Origin: an uncultured Lachnospiraceae bacterium | Lineage (GTDB): Bacteria; Bacillota; Clostridia; Lachnospirales; Lachnospiraceae | Reading direction: 5' to 3' | Length of the DNA stretch: 30,113 bases | Assembly (NCBI GenBank): GCA_946183625.1 | Contig: CAMHCL010000002.1 | Location: forward strand, 1-30,113 | Part shown: piece by piece, positions 6,974 to 16,006 of the stretch | Position numbering within the stretch: position 1 is the first letter of the stretch | Layout of the letters: each line of letters begins with the position of its first letter | Program-made: the position numbers and the translations under genes | The notes under the pieces: generated by a model | Databases searched by the model: none | Seen by the model: the letters and a program-made list of their open reading frames with translations, nothing else | What the model was told of the DNA's origin: nothing

Positions 6974-9163
6974 TCAATCTCTCTTATCCAGCCTCTGTCT
7001 CTCGACGAGGTCAGCGAAGTAGCCGCCCTGGGCTATGAGTTCGTCGTATTTGCCGTCTTCTATGATGTGGCCGCCGTCCATGACGAGGATGCGGTCGCAG
7101 TTTTTAATAGTTGAAAGTCTGTGTGCTATGACTATTCTTGTGCAGCCCATTTCATCCAGAGCGTCAGATATCTGTCTCTGAGTCTTGTTATCAAGTGCTG
7201 ATGTTGCCTCATCAAATATGAGGAGCTTTGGATTCGGGGCGATGGCACGGGCGATCATGATACGCTGCTTCTGACCACCGGATATTCCACCATGGCCTTC
7301 GGATATGATAGTGTTCATACCCATTGGCATGTCTCTTATGTCATCGGCTATTCCGGCCTTCTCTGCTGCCTCCCAGGCTTCATCAAGTGTAAGCTCTGGA
7401 GCTGATATAACAATATTAGAATAGATATCGCCCTGGAAGAGGCCATCTGACTGCATTACTGTACCTATCTTTCGACGGAGTGATGCCATGTCGATGTTAT
7501 TTATATCCTTGCTGTCATAATAGATTGCGCCCTGCTCCGGCTTCTCAAAGCCAAGGAGAAGTCTGATAAGTGTTGACTTACCACAACCTGTTCTTCCTAC
7601 AATCGCAATGTACTCTCCAGGTCTGACCTTCAGTGACATGTCATCTAAAATGTATGGTGTATCTTCACTGTAGCGGAAGCTTACGTGGTTCATTTCCAGT
7701 CCACCTGAGATACTTGCTACGATTTCCTTATTGTCACCTGTCTCAGGTTCTGCAGTAAGGAATGGCTCAGCCATTTCAAGAATAGGCTTGATCTGTGCAG
7801 CTGATAATGCAATAGATGTCAGCGACAGGAATGCTCCTGACAACATACTGTAAGCAGCTGTAAATGCAAAGTATGTGGACTGATCCAGACCACTCTTAGC
7901 TGCTATGTAATAAATAACAATGTTTGATATGAGTGTTATAGCTAATGTGATAACACTATTCAGTTTTATTATGAGTGGCGGATTGTATGTAAGTCTGGCA
8001 ACATTTGTATATATTTTCATCCACCTTGCAAATAATCTCTTCTCAGCACCAGCAAGCTTGATCTTCTGTATTCCAGAGATCATGGAATATGACATACCTG
8101 ACTCCTGAGCCGACAGTTCCATCTGTTTCTTCTGTATCTTGATCTGAATAAGAGTTGACAGAATAGAAAATACAACCGTAACAATTACAACTACCAGAGA
8201 TGGAATAACCAGCGATGGTGCAAATCCGAATATCTGCGTTACATATATAAGTGATGTAATAGATGTCAGTCCGGTAGACAGTACCAGTCCCAGAAGCGTT
8301 GAACATAACTGGTTTACTGACATTGATCTCTTCTTAAGTTCACCAGGACTATACTTTCCAAAGAAGCTTACTGGAAGTGCCATGATACGCATCATCATGG
8401 CAGCCTGAACCTGCACATTTGTCTTGATCTCAATACGTTTTGAAACAAGTCCTTTTACACTATTTAGAAGCTGCGATGATACAGAAAAACATACAACGCA
8501 GATTGCAACACTGATAAGGATCACCTGCTGTCCACTGGCAAGGATAGGTCCTGTAAGTGCCTTGGTTATACGTGGCAGAACGAGTCCTACAAGCGCCACT
8601 GCAACCGAAACCAATATAAGCCATACTATATCGCTCATATTTATACATCTCTTCATGTATAAAAGAAGGTCTTTTATAGTGAGCTTGGTCTGTGGCATAG
8701 GTCTGTAGAAACATACAGCTTCAGTGTCGAAAAGTTCAGCTCGCTTCGCATTTAACTTAAGCAGCCTTCCTGTTTCCGGATCTTTATATACGTATCCGCC
8801 AAACTTGCCTGGCTTTAATGCGATCGGTGTTTTATCCTCTTTTGTGTATGCAAGGATCGGGCCAAATGCATCTCTGTACCAGCCCTCCTTAAGCTCAACA
8901 ACTCTACGCATTATTCCATAAATGCGCAGACAATAATCCAGTTTCTCTTCGTTACCTGTTACATGATCTGGAATATCAACAGGTTTATAATGATATATCT
9001 TTAATATTTCATCGATAGAACTCTTAGTAATGATCCTGTCATCACTAAATGCGGCGCCACTGCGGTCTCCCAGGACCACGCTTGCAACTTCAACAAATGA
9101 TTCTTCGAGGAGTAGCTGATCAGCCTCACGGCGTTCTTCGATTTGATTCTCAAACCAACCCAT
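6974..9163 (-). CDS. NHLP/NHLM-type bacteriocin export ABC transporter, permease/ATPase without peptidase
   Basis: The 729-residue protein has an N-terminal cytoplasmic region of about 175 residues (its own domain, not C39), an ABC type-1 membrane domain with about six segments between 178 and 460, and a C-terminal ATPase: Walker A GRTGCGKST (523-531), signature ISGGQ (627-631), Walker B LLIFDEA (647-653) and switch His681. This matches the second ABC protein of NHLP/NHLM peptide export systems, which pairs with a C39-bearing ABC protein. Here the two genes are adjacent, with only 11 bases between them and TAGGAGGAG before the ATG, so a heterodimeric exporter is likely. The N-terminal region appears somewhat shorter than in the larger family members. 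All ATPase motifs look intact. No terminator is evident after the gene; the palindrome array follows. Confidence 0.88.
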   Translation of the reverse strand: MGWFENQIEERREADQLLLEESFVEVASVVLGDRSGAAFSDDRIITKSSIDEILKIYHYKPVDIPDHVTGNEEKLDYCLRIYGIMRRVVELKEGWYRDAFGPILAYTKEDKTPIALKPGKFGGYVYKDPETGRLLKLNAKRAELFDTEAVCFYRPMPQTKLTIKDLLLYMKRCINMSDIVWLILVSVAVALVGLVLPRITKALTGPILASGQQVILISVAICVVCFSVSSQLLNSVKGLVSKRIEIKTNVQVQAAMMMRIMALPVSFFGKYSPGELKKRSMSVNQLCSTLLGLVLSTGLTSITSLIYVTQIFGFAPSLVIPSLVVVIVTVVFSILSTLIQIKIQKKQMELSAQESGMSYSMISGIQKIKLAGAEKRLFARWMKIYTNVARLTYNPPLIIKLNSVITLAITLISNIVIYYIAAKSGLDQSTYFAFTAAYSMLSGAFLSLTSIALSAAQIKPILEMAEPFLTAEPETGDNKEIVASISGGLEMNHVSFRYSEDTPYILDDMSLKVRPGEYIAIVGRTGCGKSTLIRLLLGFEKPEQGAIYYDSKDINNIDMASLRRKIGTVMQSDGLFQGDIYSNIVISAPELTLDEAWEAAEKAGIADDIRDMPMGMNTIISEGHGGISGGQKQRIMIARAIAPNPKLLIFDEATSALDNKTQRQISDALDEMGCTRIVIAHRLSTIKNCDRILVMDGGHIIEDGKYDELIAQGGYFADLVERQRLDKRD

Positions 9164-9174
9164 GCTTTCTCCTC

Positions 9175-11355
9175 CTATTCACTTGCTACAAGCTCGGCAT
9201 ATGCGCCGTTCTTTGCCATCAGTTCATCATGTGTGCCTCTCTCAACAACATTTCCGTGATCAAGCACGATGATCTCATCACAGTCACGTACAGTTGAAAG
9301 TCTATGAGCAACTACTATGCAGGTAATTCCTCTGTCCTTTATAGAATTAACTACTTCGTATTCTGTTCTGGCATCCAGAGCACTTGTTGCTTCATCAAGA
9401 ATGATCATTGTAGGATCCTGAGCCAGAACTCTTGCTATCTCAATACGCTGTCTCTGACCACCTGACAGATTTCGGCCGCCGCTTACCAGCTTGTGCTGGT
9501 AGCCACCCGGCATCTTCATGATGTCATCATGAATCTGAGCATCACGTGCAGCCATGATCATTTCGAAATCCATTATGGTGTCATCCCACATTTTAATATT
9601 GTTGGATACTGTATCCTCAAACATGATGATATTCTGATCCACTACTGCAAGCGAACCGGTAATAACATCACGTGGATATTCATCTCTTTTCTTTCCGTCG
9701 AAGAGGATCTCGCCGCTCCATGGCTGATAGAGTCCGGAAACCAGACTTGATATAGTTGACTTACCACAGCCTGAAGGACCGACCAAAGCAACCCTCTGTC
9801 CAGGTTTAATGGACAGGGAGAAATCCTTGATCAGCGGCTCTTCCAATGTAGAATAACCGAATGTTATATTTTTCAACTCCAGATTACCCTTCAGCTTTAC
9901 AAGCTTCGCATCTTCGATATCTTCTCTTTCAATAACATTTGTATCATCCGGATACTCCATAACATCCTCGATACGTTCCATCTGTGTACGCATTTCCTGG
10001 ATTGTCTGGCCCGCATTTACAAGTGTCATAGCAGGCGCCATGAAGGATCCTAAGAATCCCTGGAACATGATAACAGAACCTAAGGTGAACCTGCCTCTCA
10101 TTACAAGGAACACACCAAGGATTAAAACTACATAATTAGCCATGGTACTGAAGAATGTAGGAACCATTCCCAGATATTGATTAGTACGCAGGGTCTTAAC
10201 CTCCTGCTGGTTTACAGATGCCTGGTAGCCAGCCCATTTATGGAAGAAGCCTTCCTCTGCGCCACTGGCCTTGATGGTCTCTATCATATCGATTCCGGTA
10301 ACTGTAGTAGCCTCCAGCTTACCCGAATCACGCATCAGTACTCTGGTTATATTAATTCTCTGCTTTGAGATAATTTGCGACATGATGATATTGATTATCA
10401 TTGTAACTATACCAACCGCCGTAAGTATCAGACTCTGACGAAGCATTACAACAAGGTAGAAAATCATCATTGCCGAATTAAGTACAAGTGGGGCAAATGT
10501 ATTGACGAGGGTGGTCGCTATCGTTGCGTTCATGTCCGCCCTGCATTGAATATCACCAGCAAGACGCTGGGAATAAAATGTCATAGGTAGTCTCAGCACT
10601 TTCCACATATATGTGGTATTTCCAATGACAGCCATTTTACCATTGATCTTCAGGGAGTAGACAGTCTGCGCCCAGGAGACTATCAGCTGCAATACCGCAA
10701 ATAGGATAAGTATATTCACAAATGCTGTCAGCCATTCAGGATTTTCTCCGGACAGAATTCTATCCAGGAATATCTTAGATGTAACAGAATTTACGATTCC
10801 GAAAAGATATGAAATGATGGTGGTAAGCATGACGAAAATAACCGCAGCTCCAGCACCGGTCAGCCTCTTTTTGGCAAAATCAATTGTACTTCTACGCTTT
10901 CCATCAGGAACGAAATCCTTTGAAGGCACAGGAACTATAACAACGCCTGTAAAAGCCTTGTCAAATGCATCCCATGTCTCCTTTACTGTTCCTCTGGCAG
11001 GATCATTTATATATGCATACTTTCCTTTGAAACCATTGCATACAACAAAGTGATTCATGTTCCAGTGTATGATACAAGGGAACTGGCCCTCCTTCTTAAG
11101 CGCTTCCGGACTCATGCGGAAAGCTTCTACATCGAAGCCATAATGTTCAGCCGCGATATATACATTTTTGGCCTTGGAACCGTCACGTGAGACACCACAG
11201 TCCTGTCTGACCTGTTCCAACGGAACCCATTTATTATAATATGCCATTACCATAGCCAGAGATGCAGCACCGCACTCCAAGGCTTCCAGCTGCATTATGA
11301 CTGGAACCTTTGCGACGCCCTTGGTTATGGTTGGTTTAACACTTTTTTTACTCAT
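9175..11355 (-). CDS. peptidase-containing ABC transporter for double-glycine peptides (C39 peptidase/permease/ATPase)
   Basis: This protein would cut the leader after Gly-Gly and export the released peptide across the membrane. Residues 1-145 are a C39 peptidase with an intact triad: Cys28 in QLEALECGAASLAMV (with Gln22 as oxyanion residue), His102 in HWNMNHFVV and Asp118 in NDPARG. Residues 165-450 are the type-1 ABC membrane domain with about six segments. The ATPase has Walker A GPSGCGKST (526-534), signature LSGGQ (630-634), Walker B IILDEA (651-656) and His684. The length of 726 residues is normal for NHLP-family peptidase/permease/ATPase proteins. It lies 21 bases after the HlyD-like gene and 11 before the second ABC gene. 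The only candidate substrate visible is the peptide encoded at 3269-3583; other substrates could be encoded elsewhere. Confidence 0.94.
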   Translation of the reverse strand: MSKKSVKPTITKGVAKVPVIMQLEALECGAASLAMVMAYYNKWVPLEQVRQDCGVSRDGSKAKNVYIAAEHYGFDVEAFRMSPEALKKEGQFPCIIHWNMNHFVVCNGFKGKYAYINDPARGTVKETWDAFDKAFTGVVIVPVPSKDFVPDGKRRSTIDFAKKRLTGAGAAVIFVMLTTIISYLFGIVNSVTSKIFLDRILSGENPEWLTAFVNILILFAVLQLIVSWAQTVYSLKINGKMAVIGNTTYMWKVLRLPMTFYSQRLAGDIQCRADMNATIATTLVNTFAPLVLNSAMMIFYLVVMLRQSLILTAVGIVTMIINIIMSQIISKQRINITRVLMRDSGKLEATTVTGIDMIETIKASGAEEGFFHKWAGYQASVNQQEVKTLRTNQYLGMVPTFFSTMANYVVLILGVFLVMRGRFTLGSVIMFQGFLGSFMAPAMTLVNAGQTIQEMRTQMERIEDVMEYPDDTNVIEREDIEDAKLVKLKGNLELKNITFGYSTLEEPLIKDFSLSIKPGQRVALVGPSGCGKSTISSLVSGLYQPWSGEILFDGKKRDEYPRDVITGSLAVVDQNIIMFEDTVSNNIKMWDDTIMDFEMIMAARDAQIHDDIMKMPGGYQHKLVSGGRNLSGGQRQRIEIARVLAQDPTMIILDEATSALDARTEYEVVNSIKDRGITCIVVAHRLSTVRDCDEIIVLDHGNVVERGTHDELMAKNGAYAELVASE

Positions 11356-11376
11356 CTTGACCTCTGTATACGAAAG

Positions 11377-11823
11377 TTAGTTTTGATTTGTTAGCAGGAA
11401 TTGAATCGGATGGATCTGATCTGTTACAACCTCAACATTGTAATCTCCATCAGGCACTTCCATTTCAGCATAAGCAATTGTTCTGCCATACTCATCTACT
11501 TCTACAGTTGAAACTTTATATTCCTTTCCCTGAAGTCTTATAGGATAACCTTCCTTCAAATGTCCTGGACTGGCAATTATGATCTCCGCCTTGCTATTCG
11601 TTACATTTGCCACTGCATCCTTTTTAGTCTCCAGTGTTCCAATTCCTGACCATACCAGGATTCCAACCATGATCATAATTACAGTTACAAGAACAGCCCA
11701 TATACCTACATTGGTTACCTTCAGATAATTTGTCAGCTGTTCAGGAGAGGATATACGCTCCAATGTTTCTTTCCTGTAAACAGAATTCTTATTGTTTTGT
11801 TTTTTCTCTTTGTTTTCTGCCAT
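11377..11823 (-). CDS. short HlyD-like secretion accessory protein (NHLM type)
   Basis: The 148-residue protein has a charged cytoplasmic start, then RISSPEQLTNYLKVTN, a segment typical of the HlyD-like proteins of NHLM export systems, one membrane segment (about 38-60), and an 85-residue outer part rich in beta strands (IIIASPGHLKEGYPIRL, YAEMEVPDGDYNVEV). Full-length relatives are longer and carry a coiled coil and a lipoyl-like domain; these are missing here. The stop codon is clean and the three genes are tightly packed, so this looks like a naturally short form rather than a broken gene. It probably helps the two ABC proteins assemble at the membrane. AGGAAG lies 5 bases before the ATG. 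It starts 47 bases after the GlpA-like gene, and I see no convincing promoter in that gap. Confidence 0.78.
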   Translation of the reverse strand: MAENKEKKQNNKNSVYRKETLERISSPEQLTNYLKVTNVGIWAVLVTVIMIMVGILVWSGIGTLETKKDAVANVTNSKAEIIIASPGHLKEGYPIRLQGKEYKVSTVEVDEYGRTIAYAEMEVPDGDYNVEVVTDQIHPIQFLLTNQN

Positions 11824-11870
11824 AATTTCTTCCTATCTTTTTTTCTGCCACTTAATCAAATGTACTATCA

Positions 11871-13331
11871 TCATTCATATATTAGTTCTGAACCTGGACG
11901 GTTCTTGCATACCTGTTCTTCCGGAATGCCCAGCTCTCTGGCCAGGATTTCAATGGTACGCGGTGTACAGAAACCTGCCTGGCACCTGCCCATTCCCTGT
12001 CGAACTCTTCTCTTCACACCATCAAGGGATCTGGCACCCACCGGACGGTTGATGCAGTCCATTATCTCGCCCTCCGTTACATTTTCACAGCGGCATACGA
12101 TACGTCCGTATTCAGGCTTTTCCTTGATCAGCTCTGCCTTCTCCTCGTCGGTCAGATCAACAGTTTTGATAAATCCCTTTCGGGTGGATTTATACTCTTC
12201 CTTCTTAACTGCTCCCAGCTTCTCAACTACCATCTCAGCTACCATCTCTCCAATAGCGGGTGCAGATGAAAGTCCCGGAGATTCAATTCCGGCTGCGTCG
12301 AAAAAGCCTGATTCAGTTTCCTGTATTACGAAATCCTTCTTCTCTTCAGTAGCCCTGATTCCGGCGAAGGATGTGATTGTTTTATTATATGGAATATTAG
12401 GAACACTGAGGAGTGCTTTGGACTTTATCTCATCCATTCCTTCTGCAGTGGTCTCAGTATTCTCCATATCATCAAGGAGTGTTGCGTTCGGTCCCACCAT
12501 CAGATTTCCGTGAACCGTAGGTGTGACCAGAACTCCCTTACCGTTCTTGGTAGGCAGCTGGAATATGGTATGTTCCACCAGACCGGCTGCGTCATGATCC
12601 ATCAGTACGTACTCGCCTCTTCTAGGAAGTATCTTGATCTTGTCAGATGAAACCTGATTATGAATCTCACCGGAATGAACTCCTGCAGCATTTATAACTG
12701 CTGCTGATGTATATATTCCCTTGTCGGTGATTACCTTCCAGTTATCCCCGTCTTCATAATCCTTTATCACAGATTTAACCTTCTCGAGGAATCTGAATTC
12801 TACTCCGTTCTCTGCTGCATTTTCAGCAAATGCAACTGTCATAAGGAAAGGACATACAATTCCTCCTGTAGGAACAAGCAATGCTGCCTCTACTGCGTCA
12901 GACAGTGCAGGCTCAATCTCTCTTGCCTCATCACCGGAGATTATCTTCAGTCCTTTGACACCATTCTTCTCGCCTCTCTCCAGGAGTTCCTGAAGCTTAT
13001 CCATTCTTATAGCTGATGCCTCCGGATCCGGAGCACCACCTTCATTATCATTGATGGCTATGACCATGGAACCATTTTCCTTAAATGGAAAATCCAGTTC
13101 CTTCGATAATTCTCTTATCATGGCCGCACCAAGTACATTTAGCTTTGCTTTAAGTGTACCCGGATCAGCATCATACCCCGCATGGACTATTCCGCTGTTA
13201 GCCTTAGAAGTTCCGGAACATACGTCCTCTTCTTTTTCTATCACACAAGTCTTTAATTTATATTTGGATAATTCTCTTGCGATTGCAGTGCCTACAACCC
13301 CCGCACCAATCACCAATACATCGTAATCCAT
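11871..13331 (-). CDS. GlpA-like FAD-dependent dehydrogenase with C-terminal BFD-type [2Fe-2S] domain
   Basis: The protein (486 residues from the ATG at 13331) starts MDYDVLVIGAGVVGTAIARELS, the FAD-binding fold of the DAO/GlpA group, followed by SGTSKANSGIVHAGYD, which is typical of the anaerobic glycerol-3-phosphate dehydrogenase-like subgroup. The C-terminal 60 residues carry the BFD-like iron-sulfur motif: CRCENVTEGEI and, 30 or so residues later, GMGRCQAGFCTPR. By family, it oxidises glycerol 3-phosphate or a related hydroxy-acid and passes electrons to the FAD oxidoreductase/DUF1667 partners. No glpK or glpF is adjacent, so the substrate is uncertain. The frame extends 12 codons upstream, but GGGAGG lies 9 bases before the ATG at 13331, and an extended -10 element is located at 13376-13384. 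It heads the run that includes the exporter. Confidence 0.87.
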   Translation of the reverse strand: MDYDVLVIGAGVVGTAIARELSKYKLKTCVIEKEEDVCSGTSKANSGIVHAGYDADPGTLKAKLNVLGAAMIRELSKELDFPFKENGSMVIAINDNEGGAPDPEASAIRMDKLQELLERGEKNGVKGLKIISGDEAREIEPALSDAVEAALLVPTGGIVCPFLMTVAFAENAAENGVEFRFLEKVKSVIKDYEDGDNWKVITDKGIYTSAAVINAAGVHSGEIHNQVSSDKIKILPRRGEYVLMDHDAAGLVEHTIFQLPTKNGKGVLVTPTVHGNLMVGPNATLLDDMENTETTAEGMDEIKSKALLSVPNIPYNKTITSFAGIRATEEKKDFVIQETESGFFDAAGIESPGLSSAPAIGEMVAEMVVEKLGAVKKEEYKSTRKGFIKTVDLTDEEKAELIKEKPEYGRIVCRCENVTEGEIMDCINRPVGARSLDGVKRRVRQGMGRCQAGFCTPRTIEILARELGIPEEQVCKNRPGSELIYE

Positions 13332-13375
13332 AAGCCTTACCTCCCAATTATTCAGTCGGCATAACACTAACTTTC

Positions 13376-13384
13376 ATTCTAACA
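13376..13384 (-). promoter_or_regulatory. extended -10 promoter of the GlpA-like gene and downstream run
   Basis: On the minus strand, TGT-TAGAAT (13384 to 13376) is an extended -10 (TGnTAGAAT). It gives a start near 13369 and a leader of about 38 bases. No strong -35 is seen, as is common with extended -10 promoters. Confidence 0.5.
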
Positions 13385-13446
13385 TAAAAACGCATAAAAG
13401 GCACTATAAAAGCCTATATTACATATAAAGTCGCTATGCTTTTTTC

Positions 13447-13475
13447 TTGACTAATTCTTCGATATAGAATAATCT
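13447..13475 (+). promoter_or_regulatory. probable lysA promoter
   Basis: TTGACT at 13447-13452 is followed after 17 bases by TAATCT at 13470-13475. The -35 is good (5 of 6); the -10 is weak. Alternative -10-like hexamers (TAGAAT at 13465, TATAGA at 13475) are at non-optimal spacing. The leader would be only about 35 bases, too short for a lysine riboswitch. Confidence 0.4.
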
Positions 13476-13517
13476 ATAGATTGTTTTTATAAGATTAAAT
13501 TTCAAGAGGTTTCATCA

Positions 13518-14822
13518 ATGAAAAAAGCATTCATTACAAAAGCACAGGTTGAAGAAATAGTTAAGACACATCCCACCCCATTTCATATATATGATGAGAA
13601 GGGTATCAGAGAAAACGCAAGAGCCCTGAACAAGGCTTTCTCATGGAATCCGGGGTTCAAGGAGTACTTCGCAGTTAAGGCAACTCCTAATCCTACAATC
13701 CTGAAGATTCTTCACGAGGAAGGCTGCGGCACAGACTGCTCATCCATGGCAGAGCTTGTATTATCCGAAAGATCAGGCGTTACAGGTTATGATGTTATGT
13801 TCTCATCAAACGAAACTCCTGCAGAGGAATTTGTAAAATGTGCCGAGATTGGTGGAATAATCAATCTTGATGACATTACTCATATAGATTTTGTTCTGAA
13901 AGCACTGGAAGGAAAGCTTACAGGTGATGAGGCCGGAAGACGTCTTCCAAAGCGTATGTCCTGTCGTTACAACCCAGGCGGAATCTTCAAGCTTGGAGAA
14001 AGCAACGAATCAGTTCAGGTAATGGACAATCCTGGAGATGCAAAGTATGGCATGACCAAGGAACAGCTCTTTGAAGCTTACAAGAGACTGAGCGAGCTTG
14101 GTGTTGAGGAATTTGGTATCCACAGCTTCCTTGCAAGCAATACTCTTTCAAATGATTATTATCCTGCACTTGCGAAGATCCTCTTCGAGCTTGCAGTTGA
14201 GATCAAGGAAAAGACAGGTGTAAAGCTTTCATTTATCAATCTGTCAGGCGGTGTGGGTATATCCTATACACCTGATGCTCCGGCGAACGATATAGCAGTT
14301 ATCGGTGAGGGCGTTCACAAGGTTTATGATGAGGTTCTTGTTCCTGCAGGCATGGGTGATGTTGCTATATTTACAGAACTCGGAAGATTCATGCTGGCAC
14401 CTTACGGACACCTTGTAACAAAGGCTGTTCATGAGAAGCACATTTACAAGGAATACATCGGTGTTGACGCTTGTGCTGCCAACCTTATGAGACCTGCTAT
14501 GTATGGTTCTTATCATCATTTAACTGTTCTGGGTAAGGAGGATGCTCCTGAAACTGAAGTTTATGATGTCGTTGGTTCACTTTGTGAGAACAACGATAAG
14601 TTTGCCATAGACAGAAAGCTCCCTAAGATAGATATTGGTGATTACCTGGTTATTCATGACACAGGTGCTCATGGCTTCTCAATGGGTTATAACTACAATG
14701 GAAGACTCTGGTCAGCTGAGCTTCTTCTCAGAGAAGATAATTCCGTAATTGAGATCAGACGTGCCCAGACACTTGATGATTACTTCGCTACACTGGATGG
14801 CTACTGGAATATTGAAGTATAA
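13518..14822 (+). CDS. lysA: diaminopimelate decarboxylase
   Basis: This PLP enzyme decarboxylates meso-diaminopimelate to lysine, the last step of lysine synthesis. The 434-residue protein has fold-type III decarboxylase features: PLP-binding Lys54 in EYFAVKATPNP, substrate-discriminating region CGTDCSSMAEL, phosphate-binding SGGVG (243-247), ELGR at 287-290, catalytic Cys356 in GSLCENNDKFA, and a C-terminal barrel strand with GAHGFSMGYNYNGR. The usual HIGSQ segment is replaced by HSFLASN (202-208), a variant that also fits this decarboxylase family. A related decarboxylase (carboxynorspermidine or arginine type) is less likely because of the CENND and GAHG blocks. AAGAGG precedes the ATG. 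The gene stands alone between the divergent GlpA-like gene and a shared terminator. Confidence 0.9.
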   Translation: MKKAFITKAQVEEIVKTHPTPFHIYDEKGIRENARALNKAFSWNPGFKEYFAVKATPNPTILKILHEEGCGTDCSSMAELVLSERSGVTGYDVMFSSNETPAEEFVKCAEIGGIINLDDITHIDFVLKALEGKLTGDEAGRRLPKRMSCRYNPGGIFKLGESNESVQVMDNPGDAKYGMTKEQLFEAYKRLSELGVEEFGIHSFLASNTLSNDYYPALAKILFELAVEIKEKTGVKLSFINLSGGVGISYTPDAPANDIAVIGEGVHKVYDEVLVPAGMGDVAIFTELGRFMLAPYGHLVTKAVHEKHIYKEYIGVDACAANLMRPAMYGSYHHLTVLGKEDAPETEVYDVVGSLCENNDKFAIDRKLPKIDIGDYLVIHDTGAHGFSMGYNYNGRLWSAELLLREDNSVIEIRRAQTLDDYFATLDGYWNIEV

Positions 14823-14868
14823 ATCCAAATAACAGAAAAACGAAATTCAATCAGTACAAAAAATAAAG

Positions 14869-14909
14869 CCTCGGGAAACTGTGTGTGATAAACACCCAGA
14901 ATCCCGAGG
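14869..14909. terminator. bidirectional terminator between lysA and the zinc-ribbon gene
   Basis: An 8-bp perfect stem, CCTCGGGA (14869-14876) with TCCCGAGG (14902-14909), is followed by TTTTGTGATTT on the plus strand and by CTTTATTTTTTG on the minus strand. It can therefore serve both convergent genes. Confidence 0.85.
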
Positions 14910-14928
14910 TTTTGTGATTTATATAATA

Positions 14929-15987
14929 TTAGAACAATCTAGTCAGATTCATTATAATGACTACCAATGCAGACAGTACAATTGGCAGAGTCAGAATACC
15001 TACTATGCAGGCACATAGACCAATGATCTTTGCAGCCGATACCGGTCTGTTGCAGTTACCCCTCAGATCACTGCCGCTACATACCACATTGTAAACCTTG
15101 CCCTTGTATCTGCAAGCTGATATCCACAGCGGAACCAAGATATACTTGAATTTGATATTACTGTATTCCGTGGACATCTGAATTTTATCATACGAATTAG
15201 CATTCTCATTCCTACAGGCTGCATACATATGTTGTTTCTTGAGAGTCCCCTTAACCAAATCCCAGGCCTCATCAATTCCAATAGAGTATTTCTCTGCAGC
15301 AAATCCCATCAATGCATCAGGCGTATAGGGAACTATGTCTTTAGGAAGAATTGTGACTATTCCTTTGGTAAGCAAAGGATTATGGATAAATTTCTTACTG
15401 CCACAGATAGGCACATCATTCAGAAATTCCTGTACCACTCCGTCTTTTTTATACCACTTAGTATAGGTATCATCACCAGAGCCCCTTTCATATCCAAACT
15501 TTCCACTGTATGTGGTAACGGATTCAGCATCAAAGGTCCAGTAAGGCACATAAACTCCTGTATAATTCTCCAGGAATCTTCCCTTTCTGAATTCTTCAGG
15601 ACACCACAGAGCCCATTTATTCCACTTATAGAAGAAATCAACGGCCTCCTGCTTTGAGATCTTAAAAGGAATAACAGCACTAGGCGCAATTCCTGCATTT
15701 GTCTCACTGGCTGTCAGAACATCATTGGAACCGCAATAAGGACAGGTTGTGGATATCATGTTCGGATCGTAAAATGTAACGGCTCCACATACCTTACATC
15801 TTACCTCTCGTCGCATGACTCCCCAGTCATAAACTGCGTCCCTCATGGCAGAATCAAAATCCTTCTCCTCCACAACAACCTGTTCTTCAGGTCTGTGAAG
15901 AATCTTTTTGAATCCACAATTATCACATAAAAGTCCATAGGTCGACGGATCGTATCTTAGCATTCCGCCGCAATTAGCACATTTCAC
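14929..15987 (-). CDS. double zinc-ribbon membrane-anchored protein of unknown function
   Basis: The 352-residue protein has two zinc-ribbon motifs: CANCGG...CDNCG (Cys3, Cys6, Cys21, Cys24) and CKVCG...CPYCGS (Cys64, Cys67, Cys82, Cys85). These resemble TFIIB-type or DNA-J-type ribbons. A Trp/Tyr-rich middle domain follows (YKWNKWALWCPEEF, YVPYWTFDAES), and one or two hydrophobic segments lie at the C-terminus (about 322-348), which would anchor it in the membrane with the ribbons in the cytoplasm. Similar 'TFIIB-type zinc ribbon' proteins of this length occur in many clostridia without a known role. The start is GTG with GGGGGAA upstream. The gene lies 19 bases after the SpoIIE phosphatase gene, so it is probably co-transcribed; a link to the signalling pair is inferred only from this. 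Confidence 0.8.
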   Translation of the reverse strand: MKCANCGGMLRYDPSTYGLLCDNCGFKKILHRPEEQVVVEEKDFDSAMRDAVYDWGVMRREVRCKVCGAVTFYDPNMISTTCPYCGSNDVLTASETNAGIAPSAVIPFKISKQEAVDFFYKWNKWALWCPEEFRKGRFLENYTGVYVPYWTFDAESVTTYSGKFGYERGSGDDTYTKWYKKDGVVQEFLNDVPICGSKKFIHNPLLTKGIVTILPKDIVPYTPDALMGFAAEKYSIGIDEAWDLVKGTLKKQHMYAACRNENANSYDKIQMSTEYSNIKFKYILVPLWISACRYKGKVYNVVCSGSDLRGNCNRPVSAAKIIGLCACIVGILTLPIVLSALVVIIMNLTRLF

Positions 15988-16006
15988 TATTATTCCCCCA
16001 CTAAAA

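Noticed and set aside
6472..7038. Short open frames across the repeat array on both strands
   Set aside because: They arise from repeated AT-rich units, have no ribosome site and no recognisable protein features.
13332..13517. Lysine riboswitch before lysA
   Set aside because: The predicted leader is only about 35 bases and has none of the conserved lysine-box segments.
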